From an uncultured bacterium (GTDB lineage: Bacteria; Bacillota; Clostridia; Lachnospirales; Lachnospiraceae), in NCBI GenBank assembly GCA_947647735.1, contig CANSLJ010000019.1:1-64000 (forward strand): DNA of 64,000 bases, written 5' to 3'. The notes under the pieces are model-generated. The model was not told the origin of the DNA. It ran no database searches and saw only the letters and a program-made list of their open reading frames with translations. The position numbers and the translations under genes are program-made. Shown here piece after piece: positions 34,210 to 45,681 of this stretch. Numbering within the stretch: the stretch's first letter is position 1; each line of letters starts with the position of its first letter.

Positions 34210-36765
34210 CTACTGCGCAACCCTCATATACGTAATAAACCGGTTCCCGTTCTCCTCCAACATCGCCGTTGCATCATTCATCCCCACTTTATACACCGTA
34301 CCGTCCTTCGGGTCCATCACCACGATATTCAGTTCATTAAACCCTACGATCAACATTGCGCTTCCATCTTCCAGCGTGGTCAGCACCGGAATATCCTGAT
34401 TGGTATAATACAGGATAGCATCCAATGTACATCCCGTCAGATCCAGAACCCGGATATCATCAATATTCTCCTGCAGTATCTCCACAGTCGTCATGCCGCT
34501 GTCCAGCATATACTGGGTGCTGCGGTTTACGCCTTCAAACTCCAGGATCGTATTCAGACAGACCGCAAGCTGGCTGGTCACCTCATCCGCCGTTTCTCCA
34601 CCGGTGATCTTCATGATCTGGTTTCTTGTCACACGGTTTCCTCTGTACCAGACATAATTTCCCGTATCATCCGTCACGACGCCGGCCGCGTTATAAGCCG
34701 CATTAACAGCCATGGCCTCCTCCGTATACACCCCTGTCAATCCGTGGATCGTATACACAAAAAACCGCTTCATCTCATCCGCCTGTTCCGGCAATGCAAT
34801 CTGATTTTCTCCCTCAAACAACACCTCCCGGGGTGTCAGGAGCTGCAGTGTATCCGCATCGATATTGCTTTTCACAACGATCTGCGTCAGCGTCTCCATC
34901 ACATCCACAACTACCGTCTCCAGCAGATTCTTGCCCGCATCCTCTTTCTTGCTGTACATGATCTGGTCATTTTCCGCCTCCACATAAACCAGTTCGCCGC
35001 TTGCCTCATCAATCCCTTTTCTTACCCGGTAAAGCATGATCTGATTTTCCTGCACGCTGCAGGATGTGACATATATGTCAGGTACTGCATATTCTTTTAA
35101 TACATTTTCCTGCTCATCCTGGATCCGCACCGTGTGCATCGGAAAAGATGTCCTGCCTGAACTGTCCACCGCAATATCCTGCCTATCGGCAATCCCGTAG
35201 ATCAGATCATCCCCCATAAAGCCGAGGGGCTGCACATAATCTCCGCCGCCCGCTTCTATGGTTGTCCGCCTTCCGCTCATCAGGTTCATAAACTGCATGG
35301 TCTCTGCCGCATATCTGCCACCCTCTATCCACGCCAGCATCTTCCCGTTCTCTGAAACCCTGAAGCTGTCCTCATCCAGATCGGAAGCAATGATCCTGCA
35401 CTGTCTGGAAGAAAGGTTCATCTCGTAGATGGCAGCGTCCACCATCATATAAAATCTGCCGTTATTTCCCGCAAAGGACAGCTTGTTCATATCCTGCTCC
35501 AGCAGCTCCGGAGATTTGGTATAGGGGATAAAAACAAGCTCCTCTATCGTGTTCTGGCTGCTGTTATAATAGCTTACCTGTACCCCATTCTGTCCCTCAT
35601 GGTGGCCTCTGTTCATATAGCCATACACAACAAACTGTACATTCCCGGCTTCGTCCACATTCAGTACCTTGATGGTATGCTTGTCATACACCGTGCGCCT
35701 GTCATGATTGTCCTCATTCTGAAAGCTGAACAAAAGCGCCAGCTTATTATCCGCCACATTATAGGAAAACAGCCTGTTCCCCGCCACAAATGCCAGGATA
35801 TTGCCGCCATCGCATTCTGTCAGTTTTGCCTGCCCCTCTGCCTGAATCCCCAGTGATATCTTATTGTTATTGTAAACACTTTTTTTCTCGTCGAAGATCT
35901 GGCTCATCTCACGCTCAAAATCAAGCAGGTATATCCTCTCACTGGTATACCTGATCCGATAATATTCCGCAACGAGATAGCTTTCTCGCCTGCCTTCATA
36001 GGGAATCTCCACCTGATAATGCACCTGAAAAGACGCAGTCTGCGGCATCATCTCTTTAATATCCACAACCGCCTCGGATGTTTTTTCCACCGAAAGATCA
36101 CCCCAAGTCACCTGATTCCAACTGCTGTGGATATCCACCCTGCTGAAGGAACTATTATCCCCGTCCTTATTGGATTCCAGATACATACCAAGATTCGCTT
36201 CCACGTTCTCCTTATCAAAGGTATCATCATGGAACTTCCTCACAAATTCCACCTTTTCCCACACGTGGTAATCCTCTCCCAGCAGGATCCGCGTATAATA
36301 GCGAACATCCCGTCCCGAGGCAAGCCTCAGACAGATGATCAGATTATACTCCTTCCCCTGCTCCAGCAGATCCTTTACCGTAAAATAAGCATTCAGGACG
36401 CTCTCTGTCTCCTCATACTCCGTAACTTCCGTCTCCTCGATCAGCCTGCCGCCGTCACTGCTCCTGACCTGATAGGAAACCGACTCAATGCCTGTCCCGA
36501 ATTTTTCCACAGTGATCCCCAAGTCCCTGCCATTCTCCAACGGAGTGATCGTGTCCCGCATATAGGCGGCTTCCATCTCATCCCGATACCCGTGCAGACA
36601 ATTCACCATCTCCCCCGAAACATTCATATAGACAAGCGGATAAGACGCCGGTCCCATCTCCGCCGTCATATCCGTATTTCCCAGATTCATAACTGTCTCA
36701 AATAAAAATAATGCCGCAAATAATACAATTCCAAAGAAAATTCCCTTTAATACCGATTTCTTCAT
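34210..36765 (-). CDS. large membrane-anchored protein, C39-peptidase-like C terminus lacking catalytic residues
   Basis: This 851-residue protein is not recognised as a characterised family. An N-terminal membrane helix (about residues 7-27) anchors a long extracellular part. Residues about 300-650 are beta-rich with repeated units such as NGRFYMMVDAAIYEMNLSS, resembling a beta-propeller. The last 150 residues resemble a papain-like C39 fold: an LNTILEFEG helix, then PVLTTLEDGSAMLIVGFNELNIVVMDPKDG. The expected catalytic Cys and the His before IVG are absent. A non-catalytic binding role is inferred. Start at ATG 36765 follows AGGAG; a TTG one codon earlier is less likely. It follows the 134-residue gene below. 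Confidence 0.6.
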   Translation of the reverse strand: MKKSVLKGIFFGIVLFAALFLFETVMNLGNTDMTAEMGPASYPLVYMNVSGEMVNCLHGYRDEMEAAYMRDTITPLENGRDLGITVEKFGTGIESVSYQVRSSDGGRLIEETEVTEYEETESVLNAYFTVKDLLEQGKEYNLIICLRLASGRDVRYYTRILLGEDYHVWEKVEFVRKFHDDTFDKENVEANLGMYLESNKDGDNSSFSRVDIHSSWNQVTWGDLSVEKTSEAVVDIKEMMPQTASFQVHYQVEIPYEGRRESYLVAEYYRIRYTSERIYLLDFEREMSQIFDEKKSVYNNNKISLGIQAEGQAKLTECDGGNILAFVAGNRLFSYNVADNKLALLFSFQNEDNHDRRTVYDKHTIKVLNVDEAGNVQFVVYGYMNRGHHEGQNGVQVSYYNSSQNTIEELVFIPYTKSPELLEQDMNKLSFAGNNGRFYMMVDAAIYEMNLSSRQCRIIASDLDEDSFRVSENGKMLAWIEGGRYAAETMQFMNLMSGRRTTIEAGGGDYVQPLGFMGDDLIYGIADRQDIAVDSSGRTSFPMHTVRIQDEQENVLKEYAVPDIYVTSCSVQENQIMLYRVRKGIDEASGELVYVEAENDQIMYSKKEDAGKNLLETVVVDVMETLTQIVVKSNIDADTLQLLTPREVLFEGENQIALPEQADEMKRFFVYTIHGLTGVYTEEAMAVNAAYNAAGVVTDDTGNYVWYRGNRVTRNQIMKITGGETADEVTSQLAVCLNTILEFEGVNRSTQYMLDSGMTTVEILQENIDDIRVLDLTGCTLDAILYYTNQDIPVLTTLEDGSAMLIVGFNELNIVVMDPKDGTVYKVGMNDATAMLEENGNRFITYMRVAQ

Positions 36766-36784
36766 CAAAACTCCTAATACTTCC

Positions 36785-36803
36785 CGCCCGGTTTCACCGG
36801 GCG
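36785..36803. other. GC-rich hairpin between two hypothetical genes
   Basis: CGCCCGGT (36785-36792) pairs with ACCGGGCG (36796-36803). On the plus strand a CTCTTTT tract follows. On the minus strand, the direction of both genes, no T run follows. It is therefore unlikely to stop read-through into the 851-residue gene. Confidence 0.55.
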
Positions 36804-36816
36804 CTCTTTTCCTATT

Positions 36817-37221
36817 TTACTGGTATTTTCCCAAAACCTCAACCGGTTTTATCCTGTTTTTACAGGTATGCCGTCTCTTATACACCTCATAATACAACAA
36901 AATCTGCACCATTTCCTCTATCCATGCCCATTTTTCTTCCGAAATCTCTTCTTTTTCATCCTGCGCTTCTCTCTTCAATATAGCCACGACACTCTGGCAG
37001 AGCTTAAACATCTGCCATCTGCAGGGATATTCATCATAGATCAGGCTTCCGTCATAATCTATCTTATCCAATACCGCCGCAATTTTCTTCTGGTATTTTT
37101 TTGCATCTGCCGGATAAAGCTGCTGCATATACTCCAGGTCCCGCATCATGGCTTCCTCCTCCTGTCCGCATAACGGAAGAGGGTAGATCATATAAAAAGG
37201 TAAAATGTTTTCTCTTGGCAT
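36817..37221 (-). CDS. hypothetical protein, 134 residues
   Basis: I do not recognise this protein. It is soluble, rich in charged residues and probably alpha-helical, with segments EEEAMMRDLEYMQQLYPADAK and EEKWAWIEEMVQILLYYEVYKRR. Four Cys residues are spread along it. The ribosome site GAGGTG lies in the 3' arm of the ATP synthase terminator hairpin. It lies between atpC and the 851-residue membrane protein, both on the same strand. Confidence 0.65.
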   Translation of the reverse strand: MPRENILPFYMIYPLPLCGQEEEAMMRDLEYMQQLYPADAKKYQKKIAAVLDKIDYDGSLIYDEYPCRWQMFKLCQSVVAILKREAQDEKEEISEEKWAWIEEMVQILLYYEVYKRRHTCKNRIKPVEVLGKYQ

Positions 37222-37228
37222 AACAAAA

Positions 37229-37267
37229 CACCTCTGCTGCTTTACTTTACCATATGCAGCAAAGGTG
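37229..37267 (-). terminator. terminator of the ATP synthase operon
   Basis: Arms 37229-37240 and 37256-37267 pair in 10 of 12 positions. On the minus strand a GTGTTTTG sequence follows. It lies 12 nt after the atpC stop, and its 3' arm contains the ribosome site of the next gene. Confidence 0.65.
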
Positions 37268-37279
37268 ATTTTTGTTCTT

Positions 37280-37684
37280 TTACTTTATGACTTCTATTCT
37301 TGTGAGTGCACGCCTGAGCGCGATCTCCGCCCTTGCGGTATCTGTCTCAGGTGCTTTTTCGCGCAGCCGCTCTTCCGCTCTTTCCTTTGCTTCTTCAGCT
37401 CTGCCCGCATCGATCTCATCCGGCCACTCAATGATCTCCGCCAGGATCGTCACCTTATCCTGCAGGATCTCCGCAAAACCGGCATGAAGCGCCGCGTGCT
37501 TCTCTCCGCCTTCTTCCGTGATCGTAAGCACGCCCGGCTTGACAATGACTGTCATCGGTATATGCCCCGGCAATACGCCGATCTCACCCTCGACAGTGTT
37601 GAATTCCACCATCCTGACAGGCTCCTCATAGAACACTCTGTCCGGTGTTATAATTTTCAGTGTAAAATCGTTCGTCTCCGCCAT
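37280..37684 (-). CDS. atpC: ATP synthase F1 subunit epsilon
   Basis: This 134-residue subunit couples rotation of the c ring and can inhibit ATP hydrolysis. It has an N-terminal beta-sandwich (LKIITPDRVFYEEPVRMVEFNTVEGEIGVLPGHIPM) and a C-terminal helical hairpin (EIDAGRAEEAKERAEERLREK). Length is standard. It is the last gene of the F1Fo operon, 11 nt after atpD. Confidence 0.97.
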   Translation of the reverse strand: MAETNDFTLKIITPDRVFYEEPVRMVEFNTVEGEIGVLPGHIPMTVIVKPGVLTITEEGGEKHAALHAGFAEILQDKVTILAEIIEWPDEIDAGRAEEAKERAEERLREKAPETDTARAEIALRRALTRIEVIK

Positions 37685-37695
37685 ACGCTCACCCC

Positions 37696-40003
<2,308 letters not shown>

Positions 40004-40020
40004 AGCCGTCACCTATCCCC

Positions 40021-41526
40021 TTACTTAAAGTTCTTTTTAAACTCTTCGATCGCTGTTTTCAGCTTCTGTTCCACTTCATCGGATATTACTTTCTGTTCCG
40101 CAATGCTGTTCGGGATCTCAGGATATTTTGTATCCAGGAATTCAAACAGCTCTTTCTCAAATCTTGTGATGTCGGCCACCGGAACATCCAGCAGGTATTT
40201 ATTTGTCACCACATAGATGATGATAACCTGATACTGTACCGGCATCGGCTGGTACTGGGGCTGCTTCAATACTTCCTTAATCCTCTCACCCTGTGCCAGC
40301 TTCTCCTTTGTATCCGCATCAAGCTCGGATCCGAACTGGGAGAATGCCGCCAGCTCTCTGTACTGGGCAAGCTCCACACGGATCGGTGCCGCGATCTTCT
40401 TCATCGCCTTGATCTGTGCCGCACCGCCTACACGGGATACGGAAAGGCCGGCGTTTACTGCCGGACGGAAACCGGAATTAAACATTTCTGTCTCCAGATA
40501 GATCTGCCCGTCTGTGATGGAGATAACGTTGGTCGGGATATAAGCCGAAACGTCACCCGCCTGCGTCTCGATGATCGGAAGCGCTGTCAGAGAGCCTCCG
40601 CCGTACTCATCGCTCATATGTGCCGCTCTCTCAAGCAGTCTGGAATGCAGATAGAAAACATCACCGGGATAAGCTTCACGCCCGGGCGGCCTTCTCAGCA
40701 GCAGGGAGAGTGTACGGTAAGCCGTAGCATGCTTACTCAGGTCATCATAGATGACCAGCACATCCTCGCCGTTCTCCATCCATTCCTCACCGATCGTACA
40801 CCCTGCATAGGGCGCGATATACTGTAAGGGCGCCTGCTCGCTGGCTGTGGAAGCCACAACCGTCGTATATGCCATCGCGCCGTACTCTTCCAGTGTCTTT
40901 ACGATGGAAGCCACCGTGGAAGCCTTCTGGCCGATAGCAACATAGATACACTTAACGCCCTGTCCTTTCTGATTAATAATAGTATCTACTGCCAGCGCCG
41001 TCTTACCTGTCTGACGGTCACCGATGATCAGCTCACGCTGTCCCCGTCCGATGGGTACCATGGAGTCGATCGCCTTGATACCTGTCTGCAGCGGCGTATC
41101 TACGGATTTTCTCGTGATAACACCGGATGCCACTCTTTCAATCTGACGGTATTTATCTGTACGGATAGGTCCTTTTTCATCAATCGGCTGACCAAGAGCA
41201 TTCACAACACGTCCCAGCATACAGTCGCCTACCGGTACTTCCACAACTCTGCCGGTAGTCTTAACGGTATCGCCTTCTTTGATATTCTGAGTGTTTCCGA
41301 GAAGTACAGCACCCACATTATCTTCTTCCAGGTTCATTACCATGCCGTATACTTCACCGGGGAACTCCAAAAGCTCACCCTGCATTGCTTTTTCCAGGCC
41401 GTGAATACGGGCAATGCCGTCCGCCACCTGTATCACGGTTCCTACTTCGGATACTTCCAGCTCTGCCGCATATCTCTTAATCTGATCCTTGATGACCGAA
41501 CTTATCTCTTCTGGTCTTAAATTCAT
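40021..41526 (-). CDS. atpA: ATP synthase F1 subunit alpha
   Basis: This 501-residue non-catalytic subunit has the nucleotide-binding loop GDRQTGKTA near residue 170, [11 protein letters not shown], and the visible [11 protein letters not shown] motif near 375. Length is standard. It follows atpH by 32 nt. Confidence 0.98.
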   Translation of the reverse strand: MNLRPEEISSVIKDQIKRYAAELEVSEVGTVIQVADGIARIHGLEKAMQGELLEFPGEVYGMVMNLEEDNVGAVLLGNTQNIKEGDTVKTTGRVVEVPVGDCMLGRVVNALGQPIDEKGPIRTDKYRQIERVASGVITRKSVDTPLQTGIKAIDSMVPIGRGQRELIIGDRQTGKTALAVDTIINQKGQGVKCIYVAIGQKASTVASIVKTLEEYGAMAYTTVVASTASEQAPLQYIAPYAGCTIGEEWMENGEDVLVIYDDLSKHATAYRTLSLLLRRPPGREAYPGDVFYLHSRLLERAAHMSDEYGGGSLTALPIIETQAGDVSAYIPTNVISITDGQIYLETEMFNSGFRPAVNAGLSVSRVGGAAQIKAMKKIAAPIRVELAQYRELAAFSQFGSELDADTKEKLAQGERIKEVLKQPQYQPMPVQYQVIIIYVVTNKYLLDVPVADITRFEKELFEFLDTKYPEIPNSIAEQKVISDEVEQKLKTAIEEFKKNFK

Positions 41527-41558
41527 GAATCATACGCACCTTTCTTTATTATTTGAAG

Positions 41559-42110
41559 CTAATTTTGAAGCTGTATTTTCAAAAGCTGCTGTTCTAAATG
41601 ATTCAGCTTTGTCCGAATACTGCTGTCCGCCACCCGGTCTCCTATCCGGATGACCATGCCGCCGATCAGCGCCTCATCCACCTGATAGTGCATCTCCATC
41701 TCTTTAAATGAGGTAGTCTCCAGCAGTCTTGCTTCAACCTGCTTTTTCTGCTCCTCCCGAAGGGGCAGGGCAGATGTCACATAAGCAACTCCGATCCCTT
41801 TCAGTTTCTTTCCTTCGTCCAGGAAATACTGCATGATCTCCTGCATCTGGGCATAACGCCCTTTCTCCACGATCAGCCGCATAAAACCTGTCAGTTCATC
41901 GGATACTCTTCCTTTAAAAACAGTCTCAATCACCTGAAGCTTTTCTTCCTTCATGATCTTCGGATGCTTCATGATATCCGAAAATTCCGGATTTTCCTCC
42001 AGCACCTTCAGCACAGCCTGAACCTCCTCAGTCAGCGCCTCCACCCTGTTCTCAGAAACAGCCAGCTCGAAAATCGCTTCTCCATAGGTTTTTGAAATTA
42101 ACTTAGCCAT
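41559..42110 (-). CDS. atpH: ATP synthase F1 subunit delta
   Basis: This 183-residue peripheral stalk subunit has the N-terminal YGEAIFELA and the C-terminal segment ALIGGMVIRIGDRVADSSIRTKLNHLEQQL, both typical of OSCP/delta. The start overlaps the atpF end by 13 nt. Confidence 0.96.
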   Translation of the reverse strand: MAKLISKTYGEAIFELAVSENRVEALTEEVQAVLKVLEENPEFSDIMKHPKIMKEEKLQVIETVFKGRVSDELTGFMRLIVEKGRYAQMQEIMQYFLDEGKKLKGIGVAYVTSALPLREEQKKQVEARLLETTSFKEMEMHYQVDEALIGGMVIRIGDRVADSSIRTKLNHLEQQLLKIQLQN

Positions 42111-42664
42111 GTTTTTTCACCTATTTCTTTCAAAGTTTCTTCCACAAGACTGTCCTGAATGGTTACATCCACCGCTCCCTCTGTGACTTTACCCGCCATC
42201 AGTGCCGCAATGGAGATCATTTCTTTCTTCACATCGTCAGCCGCTTTCCGCTTCTCCAGTTCGGCTTCATTTCTTGCCTGTCTGATAATGGATGCAGCTT
42301 CCTGCTTTGCTTCCGCAATAATCCTGTTTTCATTGTCCAGAGCTTTCTTTCTGGCCTGTGTCAGAATGTCTTCCGCTTCTTTATCAATGTTTTTCAGCTT
42401 ATCTTCATATTCCGCCTTCAATGCATCTGCGGATTCCATGCTCTCTTTGGCGTCTTCCAGTTCGCCTTTGATCTTTTCCTGTCTCTTTTTCAGCATATCC
42501 CGCGCGGGATTGAACAGAAAATGGGATGCTACCAAAAACAGCACAAACACTGCTATGATCATCAAAACAGCATCCTGCAAAAGCTGGCCTGTCAGATCAA
42601 ACAGATAGTCAAACCCGCCCTCGCCCGTGAGCAATACAAGATTAGCATTCAGTAATGCGTTCAA
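42098..42664 (-). CDS. atpF: ATP synthase Fo subunit b
   Basis: This 188-residue subunit has one membrane helix near residues 28-50 (LLQDAVLMIIAVFVLFLVASHFLF) followed by a long charged coiled coil. It forms the peripheral stalk with delta. The N terminus is about 20 residues longer than usual. It lies 39 nt after atpE. Confidence 0.96.
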   Translation of the reverse strand: MNALLNANLVLLTGEGGFDYLFDLTGQLLQDAVLMIIAVFVLFLVASHFLFNPARDMLKKRQEKIKGELEDAKESMESADALKAEYEDKLKNIDKEAEDILTQARKKALDNENRIIAEAKQEAASIIRQARNEAELEKRKAADDVKKEMISIAALMAGKVTEGAVDVTIQDSLVEETLKEIGEKTWLS

Positions 42665-42703
42665 CCTGTAAACCTCCTTTCTTAGATTTTAAAAAAATGA
42701 GGC

Positions 42704-43022
<319 letters not shown>

Positions 43023-43032
43023 AATGCATCCG

Positions 43033-43752
43033 CTAATCTGTATTGCAGGCATCCGAGATGTACGTCATCGTCAGCATGCAGAACACATACGTCTGAATGC
43101 AGCCCGAAAACAGATCAAAATAAACATGCAGTGCCGCAGGCCATATAAGCGCTATCTTTCCGAGCAGCCCGTAGATCAGAGCCATCATGACCACGCCCGA
43201 GAGCACATTCGCAAACAGACGGAGCGACAAAGAGATCGGTACCGCCACATCGCCTATCACATTGATCGGCGCCCAGATCGGCCACGGATCACAAAGCCCC
43301 TTGATAACGCCTTTTACCTTCTGATGTTTAAACTTGTTAAACGTTATCAGGGTAAAGGTCATAAGGCCCAGCGCCAGCGTTGTTCCATAATCCGCCGTAG
43401 GGGGCCGCAGCCCGAACAGGCCGGAAATATTGCTGACCAGAATGAAAATAAAGATCGTTCCGATATAATTGCGGAACCCCGGTGCGCTTTTTCCCATCGT
43501 ACTGTCGACCATTCCGTCCAGTTTTTCCACGATCAGCTCCACCACATTCTGAAAGCCGGTCGGTACTTCACTGCCTTTCCTGATCGCCCGGTTTGCCGCA
43601 AAGATAAACAACAGCAATACCACAAACACGACAGCTATGCACGCATGAGATGTTGTGATCCATAATGTCTGCCCGAACAGCTCATAGGAAAACACGCCAT
43701 GTATCATAAAATCAATGTCATCCGCGCCGGATAATAAAATACCCTGTCCCAT
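43033..43752 (-). CDS. atpB: ATP synthase Fo subunit a
   Basis: This 239-residue membrane subunit has five to six helices. The essential Arg lies in SLSLRLFANVLSG, and GLFGLRPPTADYGTTLALG is also family-typical. It forms the ion channel with the c ring. It begins 4 nt after the AtpI-like gene. Confidence 0.96.
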   Translation of the reverse strand: MGQGILLSGADDIDFMIHGVFSYELFGQTLWITTSHACIAVVFVVLLLFIFAANRAIRKGSEVPTGFQNVVELIVEKLDGMVDSTMGKSAPGFRNYIGTIFIFILVSNISGLFGLRPPTADYGTTLALGLMTFTLITFNKFKHQKVKGVIKGLCDPWPIWAPINVIGDVAVPISLSLRLFANVLSGVVMMALIYGLLGKIALIWPAALHVYFDLFSGCIQTYVFCMLTMTYISDACNTD

Positions 43753-43756
43753 ACTT

Positions 43757-44143
43757 TCACCTCCTTCTCTTCAATACTTTATGCAATAAAGGCTGCAGAT
43801 ACGCTGCCGCTTTTAACCCCATTACGCCAAGAAAACAGCAGAGAGGATTTCCCGCCTCCGTTATCATCAGCACCAGCAGAACCGCCATGATCAGTCCATA
43901 GCGCATCATATTCCGGCTCATCACATATTTCTGAGCGTCCTTTTCCGCAAGATCCAGCGCCCGGTCCAGCGAACGATACATATGTACCGCACACAGGCCC
44001 GCCGTCACAACACCCAGCCATAGTCCCAGACTGCAGCCCGCCTTATCCGATACAAACCAGACGCCTGCCGCCTGCCATATAACGCCCCACAGAAAAATGC
44101 CTGTCAGCAACTCTGCAAGCGTCTCATTTATTTTTATCTTCAT
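43757..44143 (-). CDS. ATP synthase subunit I (AtpI)-like protein
   Basis: This 128-residue membrane protein with four helices lies between AtpZ and atpB. AtpI proteins assist assembly of the c ring or supply of ions; identity rests on position and topology, as sequence conservation is low. The start at 44143 (MKIKINETLAELL) has AAGGACAGG upstream and overlaps the preceding gene by 20 nt. The longer frame to 44218 is not supported. Confidence 0.7.
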   Translation of the reverse strand: MKIKINETLAELLTGIFLWGVIWQAAGVWFVSDKAGCSLGLWLGVVTAGLCAVHMYRSLDRALDLAEKDAQKYVMSRNMMRYGLIMAVLLVLMITEAGNPLCCFLGVMGLKAAAYLQPLLHKVLKRRR

Positions 44144-44372
44144 ACCTGTCCTTTTCACTCTTTTTTTCGTAGATGGTTTTCGCCATACGGTATATATTCC
44201 TGAATCCCGCGGCCGCACCTATAAAGAACAGCAGTATCATCCAAAACTGTGTACCGAATTTCCTGTCTAAAAAAATACCCAAAAAAGAGCAAAGAAAAAT
44301 CGGAACCAGCATAGAAATACCAAACTGCGTGATCATAACAAGGCAGCGGTATACATTCCTGTGATATTTCAC
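44124..44372 (-). CDS. atpZ: AtpZ/AtpI family protein
   Basis: This 82-residue protein has two membrane helices and the family segment LCSFLGIFLDRKFGTQFW with MILLFFIGAAAGFRNIYRMAK. AtpZ-type proteins form part of the accessory ion pathway or assembly factors of F-ATPases. I chose a GTG start at 44372 because AAGGGGGAAGG lies seven bases upstream and the predicted transcript starts near 44404. An in-frame ATG at 44402 would leave almost no leader and no ribosome site. Confidence 0.82.
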   Translation of the reverse strand: MKYHRNVYRCLVMITQFGISMLVPIFLCSFLGIFLDRKFGTQFWMILLFFIGAAAGFRNIYRMAKTIYEKKSEKDRYEDKNK

Positions 44373-44410
44373 TTTCCTTCCCCCTTGGTCGTCTTTGGAC
44401 ATACAACCAA

Positions 44411-44439
44411 ATTATACTCCTTTTGGGAGAATCTGTCTA
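44411..44439 (-). promoter_or_regulatory. promoter of the ATP synthase operon
   Basis: On the minus strand TAGACA (44439-44434) and TATAAT (44416-44411) are 17 bp apart. Transcription would start near 44404, about 32 nt before the GTG chosen for atpZ. Confidence 0.7.
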
Positions 44440-44462
44440 TTGATAAGATGAAAAAAATTTCA

Positions 44463-44491
44463 TTGACTTTCCCCCCGCCACAGCGTAGTAT
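44463..44491 (+). promoter_or_regulatory. promoter of the DUF402 gene
   Basis: TTGACT (44463-44468) and TAGTAT (44486-44491) are 17 bp apart, about 100 nt before the start codon and divergent from the ATP synthase promoter. Confidence 0.6.
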
Positions 44492-44593
44492 TCTATTTAA
44501 GAAACTATTTTCTGACAGTTCTCAGATTTTTCCGACACTATAAACAGCAGGTGTCTTCCAAAGCATCTGCAATGCTCTGATAAGGAGATTTTC

Positions 44594-45088
44594 ATGACAA
44601 CTCCAGCTCTTTACCGCAAGCGTCTGATTCCCGATGAATGCATTCTTTTAAAAGACGATATCATTCTGGACGCAAGCGACGATCACATCCTCACAAAATG
44701 GAACACTTTAAAGCCCAAAAAGATCCTGCACCACGGTGATTCCTGTTATTACCTGAACAAGGGCGTCAAGGTGAGCAGATTCTACACACAAGACGATATT
44801 CTGATCTGCTGGTACTGCGACATCGTTTCCTACGAATGGAATAAGGAAAAGACTTCCCTCCTGTCCACCGATCTGCTGCTGGATGTTCTTGTCTATCCCG
44901 ACGGTTCTTTCAAGCTGCTCGATATGGATGAGCTGGCCCAGGCCCGGTCCCGAAAACTGATCTCCGATACACTTCTGCAAAGTTCCCTGCTGACTGCCAA
45001 CCGGCTGTTGAATGAGATTTATGATAATAAATTCCATGAAAATTATACGTCTGTTTTTAGCAATATAGACGATCTCAGCAAAATATAA
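44594..45088 (+). CDS. DUF402/FomD-like protein
   Basis: This 164-residue protein has the DUF402 core WYCDIVSYEWNKEK...DLLLDVLVYPDGSFKLLDMDEL (about residues 73-115). This contains the acidic residues that bind metal in FomD and in nucleoside-diphosphate phosphatases of this family. A phosphatase-like role on a nucleotide is possible; the substrate is unknown. The ribosome site is AAGGAG. Confidence 0.8.
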   Translation: MTTPALYRKRLIPDECILLKDDIILDASDDHILTKWNTLKPKKILHHGDSCYYLNKGVKVSRFYTQDDILICWYCDIVSYEWNKEKTSLLSTDLLLDVLVYPDGSFKLLDMDELAQARSRKLISDTLLQSSLLTANRLLNEIYDNKFHENYTSVFSNIDDLSKI

Positions 45089-45144
45089 CGCTAAAATCAT
45101 CTGCCTTTCCGCAGATTCCGGCAATTTCAAAAAGGGGGAAACTT

Positions 45145-45681
45145 GTGAAAACAGAAGATCTGACAAAAACGCGGGAAAAATATATGCGCGCCGCCCTGCA
45201 GCAGGCAAAAAGGGCGATCCGGCTCGGGGAAGTGCCGATCGGCTGTGTGATCGTCTATGAAGACAGTATCATCGCCCGCGGATATAACCGGAGAAACACT
45301 GATAAGAGCACCCTCGCCCATGCGGAGATCACCGCCATCCGGCGCGCCGCAAAAAAGATCGGTGACTGGAGGCTGGAGGGCTGCACCCTGTATGTGACGT
45401 TAGAACCCTGTCAGATGTGCTCCGGCGCCATCGTACAGGCGAGGATCCCGGAAGTTGTGATCGGCTGCATGAACCCGAAAGCCGGCTGTGCCGGTTCCAT
45501 TTTAAATCTGCTGGAAATGCCTGCATTCAATCATCAGGTTCAGGTGACGAGGGGCGTGTTGGAAGCGGAATGCAGTGCCGTCCTGAAGCAGTTTTTCAAA
45601 GACCTCCGGATCAGGAACCGGCTGGAGAAGAAGGCTTCTACTCCTTCCGGAACACCCACTCCCTCTGAATCTGATAACTGA
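45145..45681 (+). CDS. tadA: tRNA-specific adenosine deaminase TadA
   Basis: This 178-residue zinc enzyme converts A34 to inosine in tRNA-Arg(ACG). The zinc and catalytic residues are visible: His59-Ala-Glu61, and Pro88-Cys89-Gln-Met-Cys92. The C terminus has about 20 extra residues rich in Ser, Thr and Pro. The start is GTG with AAGGGGG upstream. The 3' end overlaps the convergent glycosyltransferase gene by 44 nt. Confidence 0.96.
   Translation: MKTEDLTKTREKYMRAALQQAKRAIRLGEVPIGCVIVYEDSIIARGYNRRNTDKSTLAHAEITAIRRAAKKIGDWRLEGCTLYVTLEPCQMCSGAIVQARIPEVVIGCMNPKAGCAGSILNLLEMPAFNHQVQVTRGVLEAECSAVLKQFFKDLRIRNRLEKKASTPSGTPTPSESDN

Noticed and set aside
43024..43665. 213-residue open frame opposite atpB
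   Set aside because: Arg/His-rich shadow of a conserved gene.
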